Shown: positions 14,336-22,614 of the stretch, one piece after another
Layout: every line of letters starts with the position of its first letter
How positions within the stretch are numbered: position 1 is the stretch's first letter
Source of the DNA: a virus
DNA: 53,872 nucleotides
IMG/VR virus record: IMGVR_UViG_3300008113_006865
Location: 1-53,872 of that record
Reading direction: 5' to 3' (one strand)
The notes under the pieces: model-generated
What the model was told of the DNA's origin: nothing
Database searches by the model: none
Seen by the model: the letters and a program-made list of their open reading frames with translations, nothing else
Translations under genes and position numbers: made by a program

Positions 14336-14744
14336 CGGCAATGTCTTTATAGCCAGCCCAACTTGGATGGATACCATCCTTTTGTAAACGTGTTACAGGT
14401 AATACAATGTCGCCATTTTCTTCAGCAACCTGTCTTACCATTTTTTGTATGTCTTCAACTGGCACATTATTTTTTGGATGCACACCTGATGGTAAAATCC
14501 AAAATACACGTTTGGCTTTGGTCATGTCGCGGATTGTGCGTAATTCTGTAGTAGTCTTAACACCTTTATGATCGTTACTGCCTAGACTAATAATAACAGT
14601 CTCTGCAATCAAAGGCATATTACCGATATTTTTATTAACCCATTGCCATGAGTTAATACCACCTTTCGCATACGCAACGCACTCGGGTCTAAATTGTTGT
14701 GTACCCACTGCGATGCTGTCACCTACAATAATACATTCAAGCAT
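14322..14744 (-). CDS. SGNH/GDSL-type hydrolase
   Basis: A compact 140-aa SGNH hydrolase with Block I GDSIAVG (S10 as nucleophile), a conserved glycine in AKGGINSW, the asparagine in SLGSND (N57) and the catalytic D123/H126 in KDGIHPSW. These enzymes cleave esters, for example acetyl groups on cell-wall or surface polysaccharides. It is the last gene of an operon with the HNH nuclease and ParB-like genes and overlaps the former by 8 bp. The small size and absence of a signal peptide suggest a cytoplasmic or virion role. Confidence 0.8.
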   Translation of the reverse strand: MLECIIVGDSIAVGTQQFRPECVAYAKGGINSWQWVNKNIGNMPLIAETVIISLGSNDHKGVKTTTELRTIRDMTKAKRVFWILPSGVHPKNNVPVEDIQKMVRQVAEENGDIVLPVTRLQKDGIHPSWAGYKDIAEKTK

Positions 14745-15153
14745 TTTTACTCCTCTGTTTAGTTTCTTCTAATACCTGTGCAATTTTACGAATACGTTCC
14801 ACGTCATCGTATGTTGCATTGTTTTTAAAACGATTACAGCGTTCACAAATAATCCAAAAGTTTTCAATGCTATTCTCGCCACCGTAACTTTGTGGAATAA
14901 TGTGATCGGTACTGGGCGTAGCATAATCAGGTTTGCCATGATTATTCTTTCCTAGACCATAGTCCAACTCGCTACCACAGCATGGGCAGTGGGTTTTGCA
15001 CAATACCAAATATGGCTCATACTCTACTCCCCAACCCATGCTGTTGACCTTGGCCCATACGGGTCTGAGGTCACGAGTTTCACATACTACAGCGTAAAGA
15101 TCTCGACTGTAGTATGTGCCACTATCATACTTTGTATGAAGTTTATTCTTCAT
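14737..15153 (-). CDS. HNH endonuclease
   Basis: The 138-aa product has an HNH core: a CPCC knuckle near residue 57, DHIIPQSYGGENSIENFWIIC and CNRFKNN, giving the two-Cys-pair zinc site and the His-Asn-His catalytic fold. Free-standing phage HNH proteins include homing endonucleases and packaging-associated nickases. It overlaps the ParB-like gene by 11 bp and the hydrolase gene by 8 bp. Which role it plays here cannot be decided. Confidence 0.85.
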   Translation of the reverse strand: MKNKLHTKYDSGTYYSRDLYAVVCETRDLRPVWAKVNSMGWGVEYEPYLVLCKTHCPCCGSELDYGLGKNNHGKPDYATPSTDHIIPQSYGGENSIENFWIICERCNRFKNNATYDDVERIRKIAQVLEETKQRSKNA

Positions 15154-16147
15154 CTTCTTCTTCTGTTTCCACTACTGTATCATGCATAGTGGGCATTTTG
15201 ATTTCAAACGGCTTGTCGCAAAGCTTCTTGCCTTTTGCTTGTTCGTACAAACTAATAACACCACTAGCAACTTTCTCACGCACACCCATACCTTTGTAGT
15301 TAGTAGGGTAAGTAGATTGGAAAGCATGATTAATGCTCAAGTGCAGTTCTTTTGCGCCATCGCTGTACAGGCTAGATTCATAGAAAATGTCATTGAATAT
15401 TGAATCAGAAAACACATTCTGTTCAATAAGTAGTTCGCGCACTTTCAAAAAGCCCAACATGGTGGGTTCTGCAATTTTTTCATTAGGCCAAAATTGCAAC
15501 ATCTTAGATAGCACAAGTGTCAACGGACCATTGCCATAAGTTTCACTGGCTTCAATTAAATGGCTAATGTGTGTAATACAACCTGGTTGACGCTTTTTGT
15601 ATGCAGTTTCGCAATTGGCGTCTGTTACTGCTTTTTCCAATGCAATAGACGTTTTGTCGCCCATTATGATCTTTTGCTTGTGAATAAAGTATTTGGCCAT
15701 TGGCTCGCTATCAGTATTACCTGATAATAACTGTTTGGTCTCAATGCTTGGATCGGTACTTTCAACATAGAAGCAAGGTACTTCAGAAAGAAGACCATAT
15801 TGGATAAGCCATACAGTCATGTGCTGTTGGCCATCAGATCCGTAATAACGGTCTTCCACTGGATCATAACGGCATTGCAATGGGGTGACACAATCGATAT
15901 CCCATTTGACATTAAGTTTCTGCATGTGCTTGGGTTCAGGCCAACGTTGTCGTTCATAATTGATAAAAACTTTATCTGCGGGAACCCACGCAAATTTTAG
16001 ATGTTTTTTATAATCAATTGCAGGAGATTTTGCAATTTTAGCACCAATGCGTTTAACAACGCCTTTGGCTACATCCACGATTGGGACACGTTTATCGCGC
16101 AATCCAGCGGATGGATCGAACGGGGCTAAGTTTGTAGTTGTACTCAT
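15143..16147 (-). CDS. ParB/sulfiredoxin-fold protein, 334 aa
   Basis: I start at ATG 16147 (MSTTTNLAPFDPSAG), which has AAGGAA seven bases upstream. Residues about 60-130 resemble a ParB N-terminal nuclease-like domain (VPADKVFINYERQRW ... PLQCRYD ... YYGSDGQQHMTVWL). The rest is helical with an acidic tail (VVETEEEDEE). ParB-like proteins in phages modify or nick DNA or regulate transcription. A consensus promoter and a 5'-terminal hairpin precede the gene, so it is likely an early gene heading the operon with the HNH and SGNH genes. Confidence 0.7.
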   Translation of the reverse strand: MSTTTNLAPFDPSAGLRDKRVPIVDVAKGVVKRIGAKIAKSPAIDYKKHLKFAWVPADKVFINYERQRWPEPKHMQKLNVKWDIDCVTPLQCRYDPVEDRYYGSDGQQHMTVWLIQYGLLSEVPCFYVESTDPSIETKQLLSGNTDSEPMAKYFIHKQKIIMGDKTSIALEKAVTDANCETAYKKRQPGCITHISHLIEASETYGNGPLTLVLSKMLQFWPNEKIAEPTMLGFLKVRELLIEQNVFSDSIFNDIFYESSLYSDGAKELHLSINHAFQSTYPTNYKGMGVREKVASGVISLYEQAKGKKLCDKPFEIKMPTMHDTVVETEEEDEE

Positions 16148-16204
16148 TTTAATTTCCTTTTCTGTTTTCAACAAGTGATGTTAGTAATGGCATCGCCCTA
16201 ACAT

Positions 16205-16228
16205 ATTAAACACAACTGCGTGTTTAAT
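16205..16228 (-). promoter_or_regulatory. 5'-terminal RNA hairpin
   Basis: ATTAAACAC and GTGTTTAAT form a perfect 9-bp stem with a 6-base loop. Predicted transcription from the promoter at 16235-16263 starts at about 16228, so the hairpin would sit at the very 5' end of the message, a position known to slow mRNA decay. Confidence 0.5.
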
Positions 16229-16234
16229 GTAGTA

Positions 16235-16263
16235 ATTATACAATCGTTGCTAATAAAAGTCAA
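16235..16263 (-). promoter_or_regulatory. Sigma-70 promoter of the ParB-like operon
   Basis: Minus-strand TTGACT, 17-bp spacer, TATAAT. Confidence 0.8.
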
Positions 16264-16305
16264 TACCTGTTTTGCCAAAATAAATACATTACTGAAGGAA
16301 ATTAT

Positions 16306-16638
16306 ATGAAAATTGCCGAGTTACTAAAAGAACAATCTCCAGCAGATCAAATAGCCAAAGATAACGAAATTATAGCTAAAGCCATGCGACAACGTTGGGA
16401 AGCTGAGCAACGTGCTAAACAGGGTGCTCCGCAGACACCTGTGCAGTCCACACCGCAATCTGCACCTGAGAAAGTTGTAACTCCTGATATGATTGCCAAA
16501 CACCCTCAATATAAAGAATGGTATGACAAATATCTAGCAATGGAGTTACCAAGAAGTCCGCATCGTGGTGCAGCAGAAATACAGGCTAAAAAATATGCAG
16601 ATAGTAAAATAGGTAGTTTGATTCGAGCAGGAAAATAA
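16306..16638 (+). CDS. Hypothetical phage protein, 110 aa
   Basis: The 110-aa product begins MKIAELLKEQSPADQIAKDN, a basic helical N terminus, then a Gln/Pro-rich linker (APQTPVQSTPQS) and a helical C terminus. The ribosome-binding site GAAGGAA lies eight bases upstream, and AATAAATA (16279-16286) is a late-type promoter element about 20 bp before the ATG. I do not recognise the family. It is a lone plus-strand gene among minus-strand genes; late expression suggests a virion or assembly role. Confidence 0.65.
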   Translation: MKIAELLKEQSPADQIAKDNEIIAKAMRQRWEAEQRAKQGAPQTPVQSTPQSAPEKVVTPDMIAKHPQYKEWYDKYLAMELPRSPHRGAAEIQAKKYADSKIGSLIRAGK

Positions 16639-16649
16639 ATGAGTGTTTG

Positions 16650-17204
16650 TTAGTCTTTAAACAAACTTTGATACTCATGGAATTTTTCATGCCATGCGCG
16701 GTGATAGTCAATCTCTGACTGTGTTACGGCATACTCTTCTTTATTGTAGGCCAATACTGCCTGTGCTAGAGATTCTTGTCTATCTTCAAGTAATGATTCT
16801 AACATTTCTTCAGGCATCTCCATTTCGTTTTCGCTTAGACGTTTTAGTTCGTCTGCTCTATATTTGATAGACTCCTCAAGGTCTTGCATTAATACTTTAG
16901 GTTCTTCTGCAAATTCTTCACCCATAAACTCCTCAAAACTCATTGAGGGTCTGAGTCCTAGTTCAATCATTTTATTATCAAACTTTTCAAATACTTCCGT
17001 ATGGTACTTGCGGAGAATCTCATCAAATTCTCCATTCATGTATTCTTCTTGGAAGCCCATTTCAATAGGGCCCACAGTCATATTGTACATTCTAAAACTG
17101 CTGACTTCTAAAGGAATAGATATTGCGGTGTCTAAAGTATCAAGTAAGGACTTGTTAAGTTCCTTACACTTTTGTTCTACTTGGCTCTTGGGAGATAGTT
17201 TCAT
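16650..17204 (-). CDS. Hypothetical acidic helical protein, 184 aa
   Basis: A soluble, strongly acidic protein rich in Glu, Met and Leu (EEFMGEEFAEEPKVLMQDLE; NEMEMPEEMLESLLEDRQ), predicted mostly helical and possibly coiled coil. No known motif. It overlaps the membrane protein gene upstream by 41 bp, so the two are likely co-translated. It follows rIIB in the same operon direction. Confidence 0.6.
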   Translation of the reverse strand: MKLSPKSQVEQKCKELNKSLLDTLDTAISIPLEVSSFRMYNMTVGPIEMGFQEEYMNGEFDEILRKYHTEVFEKFDNKMIELGLRPSMSFEEFMGEEFAEEPKVLMQDLEESIKYRADELKRLSENEMEMPEEMLESLLEDRQESLAQAVLAYNKEEYAVTQSEIDYHRAWHEKFHEYQSLFKD

Positions 17205-17394
17205 ATGCGGGTTCTTCGCGTGTTAAGTGAGGTGGGTTAAATGCTTTCCAACTGTCTGGGGTAAACAACTTAACGGGTTTCCAGTATTTGTAAATTAGGT
17301 TATTGATTACTATGATTCCAGCAATCACTACAATAAAGCCTAGCATTGTCAAAATACTGCCTACGAAAAAAGTACTTGCCTGATCTAAAGTCAT
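17164..17394 (-). CDS. Small membrane protein, 76 aa
   Basis: One transmembrane segment at about residues 10-34 (FVGSILTMLGFIVVIAGIIV) is followed by a basic, Pro-containing cytoplasmic tail. It starts six bases after the rIIB stop. Small membrane proteins adjacent to rII genes occur in T4-like phages, but this one has no family I can name. Confidence 0.65.
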   Translation of the reverse strand: MTLDQASTFFVGSILTMLGFIVVIAGIIVINNLIYKYWKPVKLFTPDSWKAFNPPHLTREEPAYETISQEPSRTKV

Positions 17395-17399
17395 AACAA

Positions 17400-18374
17400 T
17401 TACGCCTTAGTAGGGAAAGGCCAAGCATTACTTTGCACTGGTGCGCTAGTGTAACGATAGCGTTCGTTAACACTATACAATCGATCATCAGTACCTTTCT
17501 CAAAGCCTTCACGATAGTTAAGACGATCTTTACCAAACTGATCATCTGTAGCATTGTAGCTATTTTGATAGCCTGCTGAGTAGCCTGCATAGAAAGCACT
17601 ATTGCCCAATTTAGGACCGGCATGCACTGGCTTACTACCAACTGCGGTAGTTTGCACTGATTTGGTAAATGCATCTTCTGGAGCAACATCCAATTCACCA
17701 ATAACTTCATATCGGCAAGTACGACCCTTGGCATCGTTGTAGTCACTTGGGATACTTACAACATCAGCTGGGTTAATCTTAACGATAACTGTACGTTCTC
17801 CACCAAAGCTGGTCAAGTAACTCATAGAGCAGAAGTGCAAGCCTGTTGAGCAAGTGTTATCTTTATTGTCGTCAACATCGTGACGTTCCATTTCAACCAC
17901 TTGTCCAATGCTGTTATCAAACTTGCCTGAGTGAACGTCTGTGTAGTCTGCACGAACTTTCTTGTAAGCAAGGAAGTGTCCATCTGGGGTGATTGGCAAG
18001 TTACCTTTTTCCAAGAAGCCATACAGTTCTGTAACTGCTCGCTTAGAAGGATTCTTGTACAAGTTCTCCATGAAGTTAACCATGGGCTCAATTGGAAAGC
18101 CTTCTTGAAGCATTTGAATCATACGCACTGACAAGCCAGTGTTCAGTTCCTTGCCCTTCCAAAACAGTGTCTCGCCTTGGATAGACACATTGCCTTGTCC
18201 GTAGTTCAACACAATCTTTTTAGGTTCAATAATATCTGGCAATGAATCCCAGTCATTGGCCTTAATTGCGTCCAACACTTTTTGGTAAGTGATGTGCGTC
18301 TTGCTAATAGTATGTGACTTGTTACCAATTACAACAACAATGTTGCTACCTTGGATCAAATATGGATAAGCCAT
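17400..18374 (-). CDS. rIIB: rIIB-like protein
   Basis: A 324-aa homologue of T4 rIIB (312 aa): the N-terminal domain MAYPYLIQGSNIVVVIGNKS, the middle GFLEKGNLPITPDGHFLAYK segment and GLHFCSMSYLTSFGGERTVI are typical of this family. I start at ATG 18374, four bases downstream of the rIIA stop and preceded by AAGAAGG. rIIA and rIIB act together at the membrane and are needed in T4 to overcome exclusion by the lambda Rex system. The family here probably counters host or prophage defence. Confidence 0.85.
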   Translation of the reverse strand: MAYPYLIQGSNIVVVIGNKSHTISKTHITYQKVLDAIKANDWDSLPDIIEPKKIVLNYGQGNVSIQGETLFWKGKELNTGLSVRMIQMLQEGFPIEPMVNFMENLYKNPSKRAVTELYGFLEKGNLPITPDGHFLAYKKVRADYTDVHSGKFDNSIGQVVEMERHDVDDNKDNTCSTGLHFCSMSYLTSFGGERTVIVKINPADVVSIPSDYNDAKGRTCRYEVIGELDVAPEDAFTKSVQTTAVGSKPVHAGPKLGNSAFYAGYSAGYQNSYNATDDQFGKDRLNYREGFEKGTDDRLYSVNERYRYTSAPVQSNAWPFPTKA

Positions 18375-18375
18375 T

Positions 18376-20544
18376 TTAAACACCCTTCTTTGTATCAATT
18401 AACGAAATATATTCTGCAACGGCGGAATTGTCATTACAGTAACCGAGGCTGCTCAATAATGGGTAGCGTTTGTAAACGGCAGCACTTTCGTTTACAATGC
18501 TTTCTTTCAACGCAGTCAGCTCAATTAAACTGACATTGTAGCGTTGGCACAGACGATTAAGACTGTACTCGCTAAAATTAATTTTAGAAGTATCCTTCAA
18601 CTTTAACACAAACTCCACATATGGACTTTTTGCATTATTGACACCTTCTACAATATCCTTATTATACGCAATTAATGTTCCTTTGTCAATGCTACTGACA
18701 GCTAAATTCAACTTTTGGTCATCAGTAACATTGCTCAAAACAGTTTGAATCATGTCTTCAACATTAACCCAATTTGCTTGTGACTTGATGAATTCAAGGT
18801 CACCCTTACGCACACCCAACACTTCAACTCGAAGTTTGTCAAAGCCGCAGCCTTTCAAATCAGAAACAAAGTCCTTACCGCTGAAGCTAATACCACCTTT
18901 AGAGATAACATTAAATCCGCTCAACGGCAAATAGTAATGCGTTTCGGTAGTGCTGAATTGATCAGCTTTGCCAGCATCACGCCACACAACCTCTTTGCTA
19001 CGATAGTAGCCTTGACCGCCACGTTCTTCCAAACGCAAAATGCTCACGTTCTTAGCACTACCAGAATTTTTAACACGTTCTTTGGACAACAGCGTACTGG
19101 CCAACATCACATTATGTGGATTGCCAATTGATTTCAAAAATGCATCAAACTTAACAGGCTTGCCTTTAACAGCTGGTTCAATCACATATACTGCTGACGT
19201 ATAAGGATCGTCCTTGCCAGCAGGAGTGTTACGCCAGTGGTACTTTGCACGTTCAGTGGCACCTACCTTGTTGTCGTTTTTAACAAAGTAAGAACCGTCT
19301 TGAACGCTAATGCGCCAGTAATGGATTGGAGTTTTGGTCACAGGTTCGTAGTCATAATCTGGCTTCATATTGGAGCAAGTGTTCTGGCTACGACCTTTTG
19401 TAAAGCCACGCAATTCAATATTGTACTTCTTGGCCAATATTTCAGCAGTGATTTTGAAAGGTACCAAACGACCATACTGATATGAGTTTGCGTTATCAGT
19501 ATCAAACATTGGATCTTTAGTATCCACAACAAATTTGGTAACGGCAGCATGCCACAATTGGTCATCACGCTTCTGATTCAACCAAATAGCACGTTTCCAT
19601 TTGTTGTCAAACTCAGCAGCCTTCTCAGCAATATGAATGACCAACTGTGCGTTCAATGCTTCCAGCTTGCGCTTGATGGATTCAATTGTTTGTGGGATAT
19701 ATGACAAGCCTTCACGTGATGCTTGGAAGTCCAATTCGCCAATGGCAAAATGCATTTCCAAACCACAGTTTAGCAAACTACGCAAATTTCCCAGTGCTTT
19801 GTCTGCTTCAGGAACTTGCACAGGATAAGCAATGTTACCCATAATGGCCACTGAGCCGCCGCCATCAATTTGGTGAACGCCTGGAACAATGTCTTTTTCT
19901 TTGTAAGACACATCGCGGAATTGGAAGTCACTAATGCCGCTGATAACTGGACGAAGTTTAAAGTACTTGAATACTTGACGTGCTTCATCAGAGAATTTAC
20001 TAAAGTCATAACGGTCATTGACGCTAAATTTAACTTCAACACCAGCTGGGTCATCAGTTACTTCATCCATCATCTTAGCAATGCTAGGTACACCAGCTTC
20101 ATTAATGAAAGCAGTGTAGATACCTTTCACACCATTTTGGATTGCGGTTACTGTAAAGTTGTCTGTGTAACTAAATGGTGACTTTGACCCAAGACCAAGA
20201 GCACCAATAAAATCATTGCTATTAGTTTTAGTAGACTCGAAGTACGTCGTATAAATGCTTGTAACTTGTTCATGGCTCAGTCCTGTGCCGTAGTCGCGAA
20301 TTGAAAACCAAGGTTCTAATTGATTAGGAAGATGCACATCGAACGGTGTGTCTGACTTGCCTGCGGCCACATGACTGTCCACAGCGTTACAACTTAATTC
20401 GCGGATAATTGCTCGGACTTTGTTTGCGTACAAACCTGAGCTAAGAATAGAAAATGCTTTGGCGCTGTTACGAATTCTGAACTCACCAATTTCGCCAACA
20501 TTGGACAAAACGGCTTCATTAACTGGAGCGTTATTAAGTAGCAT
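18376..20544 (-). CDS. rIIA: rIIA-like protein (GHKL ATPase fold)
   Basis: A 722-aa protein, close to the 725 aa of T4 rIIA. The N terminus has GHKL features: IRELSCNAVDSH (N-box, near residue 43), IRDYGTGLS (G1) and GALGLGSKSPF (G2). I start at ATG 20544 (MLLNNAPVNEAV), which has AGAAGGA in front; an upstream ATG lies inside the promoter. A perfect consensus promoter at 20579-20607 makes it an early gene, co-transcribed with rIIB. Confidence 0.88.
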   Translation of the reverse strand: MLLNNAPVNEAVLSNVGEIGEFRIRNSAKAFSILSSGLYANKVRAIIRELSCNAVDSHVAAGKSDTPFDVHLPNQLEPWFSIRDYGTGLSHEQVTSIYTTYFESTKTNSNDFIGALGLGSKSPFSYTDNFTVTAIQNGVKGIYTAFINEAGVPSIAKMMDEVTDDPAGVEVKFSVNDRYDFSKFSDEARQVFKYFKLRPVISGISDFQFRDVSYKEKDIVPGVHQIDGGGSVAIMGNIAYPVQVPEADKALGNLRSLLNCGLEMHFAIGELDFQASREGLSYIPQTIESIKRKLEALNAQLVIHIAEKAAEFDNKWKRAIWLNQKRDDQLWHAAVTKFVVDTKDPMFDTDNANSYQYGRLVPFKITAEILAKKYNIELRGFTKGRSQNTCSNMKPDYDYEPVTKTPIHYWRISVQDGSYFVKNDNKVGATERAKYHWRNTPAGKDDPYTSAVYVIEPAVKGKPVKFDAFLKSIGNPHNVMLASTLLSKERVKNSGSAKNVSILRLEERGGQGYYRSKEVVWRDAGKADQFSTTETHYYLPLSGFNVISKGGISFSGKDFVSDLKGCGFDKLRVEVLGVRKGDLEFIKSQANWVNVEDMIQTVLSNVTDDQKLNLAVSSIDKGTLIAYNKDIVEGVNNAKSPYVEFVLKLKDTSKINFSEYSLNRLCQRYNVSLIELTALKESIVNESAAVYKRYPLLSSLGYCNDNSAVAEYISLIDTKKGV

Positions 20545-20578
20545 GGAAATCCTTCTCTGTGTGTTAGTGTATGTGTAT

Positions 20579-20607
20579 ATTATATACAGTCTAGCACCAA
20601 TTGTCAA
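20579..20607 (-). promoter_or_regulatory. Sigma-70 promoter of rIIA-rIIB
   Basis: Perfect minus-strand TTGACA, 17-bp spacer, TATAAT, about 35 bp before the rIIA start. The -10 lies in the palindrome GTATATAATATAC. Confidence 0.9.
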
Positions 20608-20663
20608 GTCAAAAATTAAAAAAAATGGGCAAAAATGCCCATTTTGGTAAACTACGTTACAGT

Positions 20664-21761
20664 TTAGAACGCATCGTAGTATTGGAAAGTCTTTTCTTTC
20701 ACTTTGGTAAGTGTAAGAGCAACTCCTTCATTGTTCATAAAGATGAACGTGCCAGTAGCAGGATCAATCTTTTGGATTTCTGCTGGAGTGAAATTGGTTT
20801 CTTCCCAATTCCAATCTGCTTCCTCGTCATTTTCATCCTTGTCAGTCCAAGGCACGCCTGCGTCTGAAATTTTGAATGACAAGTTAATCTTGTTCTGTAA
20901 CGGATTACCTTTCCATTCACGTGTTTCCAAATGCTTCTGATCAACAGGAATACCCTTAAAGTTCAAATTGGTAATGTACTTGTTACCGTCATCGAACTCT
21001 GGTTTGGCATTCAACATCTTCAATGCTTCTTCAGGTGATTCATCGTATCGATTCATTTCTTCAATCAATGCTTTTAGCATGTCAAAGTTGAATTGTGAGA
21101 ACAATGAAGCAATAGAACAGATACGTTCAATGTATGTTTTGTTCTTCAAGTTATCTTCACAGTACTCAATAATAAAGTCATGTGTCAAACCCTTGTAGTC
21201 CAACATGTAGTAGATACGACCTGGACGATTTCGCATGTGTGAATCAACACGCCACTTGTCGTTACATGTAATCACAAACAACTTTTTAGAAGGAAAAACA
21301 CCATCCAACAGAGTTAGCATAGCTTCTTGTTCTTGTGAGTCGTACACTTTTTCAAACTCGTCAAACAACACAACACATGGTTGCTCAATTGATTGGATCA
21401 GTGCATTAAACTTGTCACCAGTCCATGGCTGATTGATAACAATGGTTGGGATACCATCTGTAGCTGCCTGAATAGACAATGCTTTGGCCAGCAATGACTT
21501 TCCAGAACCCTTTTCACCCGTAAGCATTACGCCAGTAGATGCAGTACGGTCCATGAACGTGTTCAAAATACGATCAGTGTTCTTGACCAAATCTCCGTAG
21601 CGTTTGCCTTTGATCTCAAATGAATCAATTGATTCAAGATACAAATTATCAAACGGGTCTTTCTTAATTGTGTAATTCCCAGCGGGCAACTGTTCGTGTA
21701 GATCCATTGCTTCTTTTGAAGAAACACGGAACGTGATGCCTGATTTTAGAAAGTAAGTCAT
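20664..21761 (-). CDS. AAA+ ATPase, 365 aa
   Basis: The central AAA+ module has Walker A TGEKGSGKS (residues 81-89), Walker B CVVLFDEFEK (129-138), a sensor-1-like VITCND and a sensor-2/arginine region RNRPGRI. The N-terminal ~55 residues and the C-terminal ~100 residues are unlike any adaptor I know. It heads its own transcript from a near-consensus promoter immediately upstream of rIIA, so it is probably an early protein that remodels a host or phage complex. Whether it works with rIIA/rIIB is unknown. Confidence 0.85.
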   Translation of the reverse strand: MTYFLKSGITFRVSSKEAMDLHEQLPAGNYTIKKDPFDNLYLESIDSFEIKGKRYGDLVKNTDRILNTFMDRTASTGVMLTGEKGSGKSLLAKALSIQAATDGIPTIVINQPWTGDKFNALIQSIEQPCVVLFDEFEKVYDSQEQEAMLTLLDGVFPSKKLFVITCNDKWRVDSHMRNRPGRIYYMLDYKGLTHDFIIEYCEDNLKNKTYIERICSIASLFSQFNFDMLKALIEEMNRYDESPEEALKMLNAKPEFDDGNKYITNLNFKGIPVDQKHLETREWKGNPLQNKINLSFKISDAGVPWTDKDENDEEADWNWEETNFTPAEIQKIDPATGTFIFMNNEGVALTLTKVKEKTFQYYDAF

Positions 21762-21797
21762 TTTGTTCTCTTTAAGAGTTTGTTGCGTTATGTGTCT

Positions 21798-21826
21798 ATT
21801 ATAGCTTCACGCTAGCAGTAAGTCAA
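21798..21826 (-). promoter_or_regulatory. Sigma-70 promoter of the AAA+ ATPase gene
   Basis: Minus-strand TTGACT, 17-bp spacer, TATAAT, ending 37 bp before the start codon. Confidence 0.85.
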
Positions 21827-21860
21827 TGCACTTTTAATTTTATTTTAGTCAGTACAACCA

Positions 21861-21883
21861 AAAAGAAACCCGCCGAAGCGGGC
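21861..21883 (-). terminator. Rho-independent terminator of the tmRNA transcript
   Basis: Minus strand: CCCGC-TTCG-GCGGG followed by TTTCTTTTT, a GC stem with a stable UUCG tetraloop. It ends the csp-peptide-tmRNA transcript just before the ATPase promoter. Confidence 0.9.
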
Positions 21884-21887
21884 TCTG

Positions 21888-22222
21888 CTATTTTCGGTGA
21901 CAAGGTATAACTACCTCGCAAGTGCAGTTTCTTAGGCTGCTAATTCGAAACGCTCAGCATTGGCAGCGCGAGCTACTGATGCTGGAACTTCGAAAAACTT
22001 GAATGTATTTGCGTTTGCATTTACGAGTTTTGCTTGGATTACGTCCATCGCCTATCGTGTTGCCGTCTCTATTATCTCACCCTGTCGAAACCATGGCAGG
22101 CCCGTCAAAAACGCACTACAAGGTTGCCCATTATTAAGAGGGGTGTAGTGCCCGTTTGGTGGACGTGGCGAGAGTCGAACCCGCGTCCAGAATGCCTTCA
22201 CTTTGAAGGGATTACAACAATT
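21888..22222 (-). ncRNA. ssrA: Circularly permuted (two-piece) tmRNA gene
   Basis: Reading the minus strand, the acceptor half comes first: the hairpin CCTTCA-AAG-TGAAGG (22195-22209), then GGACGCGGGTTCGACTCTCG (T arm) and an encoded ACCA ending at 22157. After an intervening segment with the 8-bp hairpin GCACTACA/TGTAGTGC, the coding half begins at 22103 with GGGCCTGCCATGGTTTCGAC, the tmRNA 5' signature, and carries the tag reading frame. In ordinary ssrA genes the order is the opposite, so this gene is permuted like those of Alphaproteobacteria, some Betaproteobacteria and Cyanobacteria. The 7-bp acceptor stem forms with one G-U and one C-C mismatch. It rescues stalled ribosomes and marks incomplete proteins for proteolysis. 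Outer limits are approximate. Confidence 0.88.
21932..22018 (-). other. tmRNA tag reading frame, 28 aa
   Basis: From the resume codon GCA (22018, context GTAAATGCAAACG) the tag reads ANANTFKFFEVP, then ASVARAANAERFELAA, and ends at TAA. The last ten residues, ANAERFELAA, resemble a complete betaproteobacterial tag (ANDE-type ending in ALAA), so the reading frame looks like a normal tag with an 18-residue extension in front. The small hydrophobic end (LAA) is the usual ClpXP recognition signal. A ClpS gene at 40553 may influence tag delivery. Confidence 0.75.
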
Positions 22223-22224
22223 CC

Positions 22225-22293
22225 TTAAAAAATGAAATGTACAAATAAAAATATAACAATTAAAACTGCTACAATCAATTCGTACGATTTCAT
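22225..22293 (-). CDS. 22-aa membrane peptide
   Basis: A 22-codon ORF, MKSYELIVAVLIVIFLFVHF plus IF, begins twelve bases after the csp stop, with GTAGGAA as ribosome-binding site. After five polar residues the whole peptide is one hydrophobic helix. It is co-transcribed with csp and tmRNA, and its stop lies at the presumed 5' edge of the tmRNA acceptor piece. Such peptides can be toxins, membrane-protein regulators or lysis timers; the role here is unknown. Confidence 0.5.
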   Translation of the reverse strand: MKSYELIVAVLIVIFLFVHFIF

Positions 22294-22305
22294 TTTTATT
22301 CCTAC

Positions 22306-22509
22306 TTATGCAGGCTGAATATTACTCGCCTGTTTGCCTTTTTGACCTTGAACCACATCAAAAGTTACCTCTTGATTTTCTTGTAGAACTTTGAAGCCTG
22401 AAGTCTGAATTGCTGAGTAGTGAGCAAATAAATCCTCACCGCCGTTGTCTGGAGTAATAAACCCAAAACCTTTGGTTTCATTAAACCATTTTACTTTACC
22501 TGTTGCCAT
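22306..22509 (-). CDS. Cold-shock-domain protein
   Basis: A 67-aa CspA-family protein with both RNA-binding motifs, [12 protein letters not shown] (RNP1) and DLFAHYSAI (RNP2). It binds single-stranded RNA or DNA and melts secondary structure. A near-consensus promoter precedes it, so it is an early gene, and it shares a transcript with the 22-aa peptide and the tmRNA. The length is standard. Confidence 0.95.
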   Translation of the reverse strand: MATGKVKWFNETKGFGFITPDNGGEDLFAHYSAIQTSGFKVLQENQEVTFDVVQGQKGKQASNIQPA

Positions 22510-22535
22510 TTACTAATTTACCTTGTTAAAACACT

Positions 22536-22564
22536 ATTATAGTGTCAGTTATTTATCCAGTCAA
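22536..22564 (-). promoter_or_regulatory. Sigma-70 promoter of csp-tmRNA
   Basis: Minus-strand TTGACT, 17-bp spacer, TATAAT. The -10 is centred in the inverted repeat ACACTATAATAGTGT. Confidence 0.85.
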
Positions 22565-22583
22565 CTTTTTTGGTTGTTTGGAA

Positions 22584-22591
22584 CATAAATA
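22584..22591 (+). promoter_or_regulatory. T4-late-like element CATAAATA
   Basis: CATAAATA lies 23 bp before ATG 22615 and could drive the plus-strand small-membrane-protein operon. It is followed by the ribosome-binding site GGGAGCGAAC. Confidence 0.5.
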
Positions 22592-22614
22592 TATGTACAA
22601 AATGGGAGCGAACC

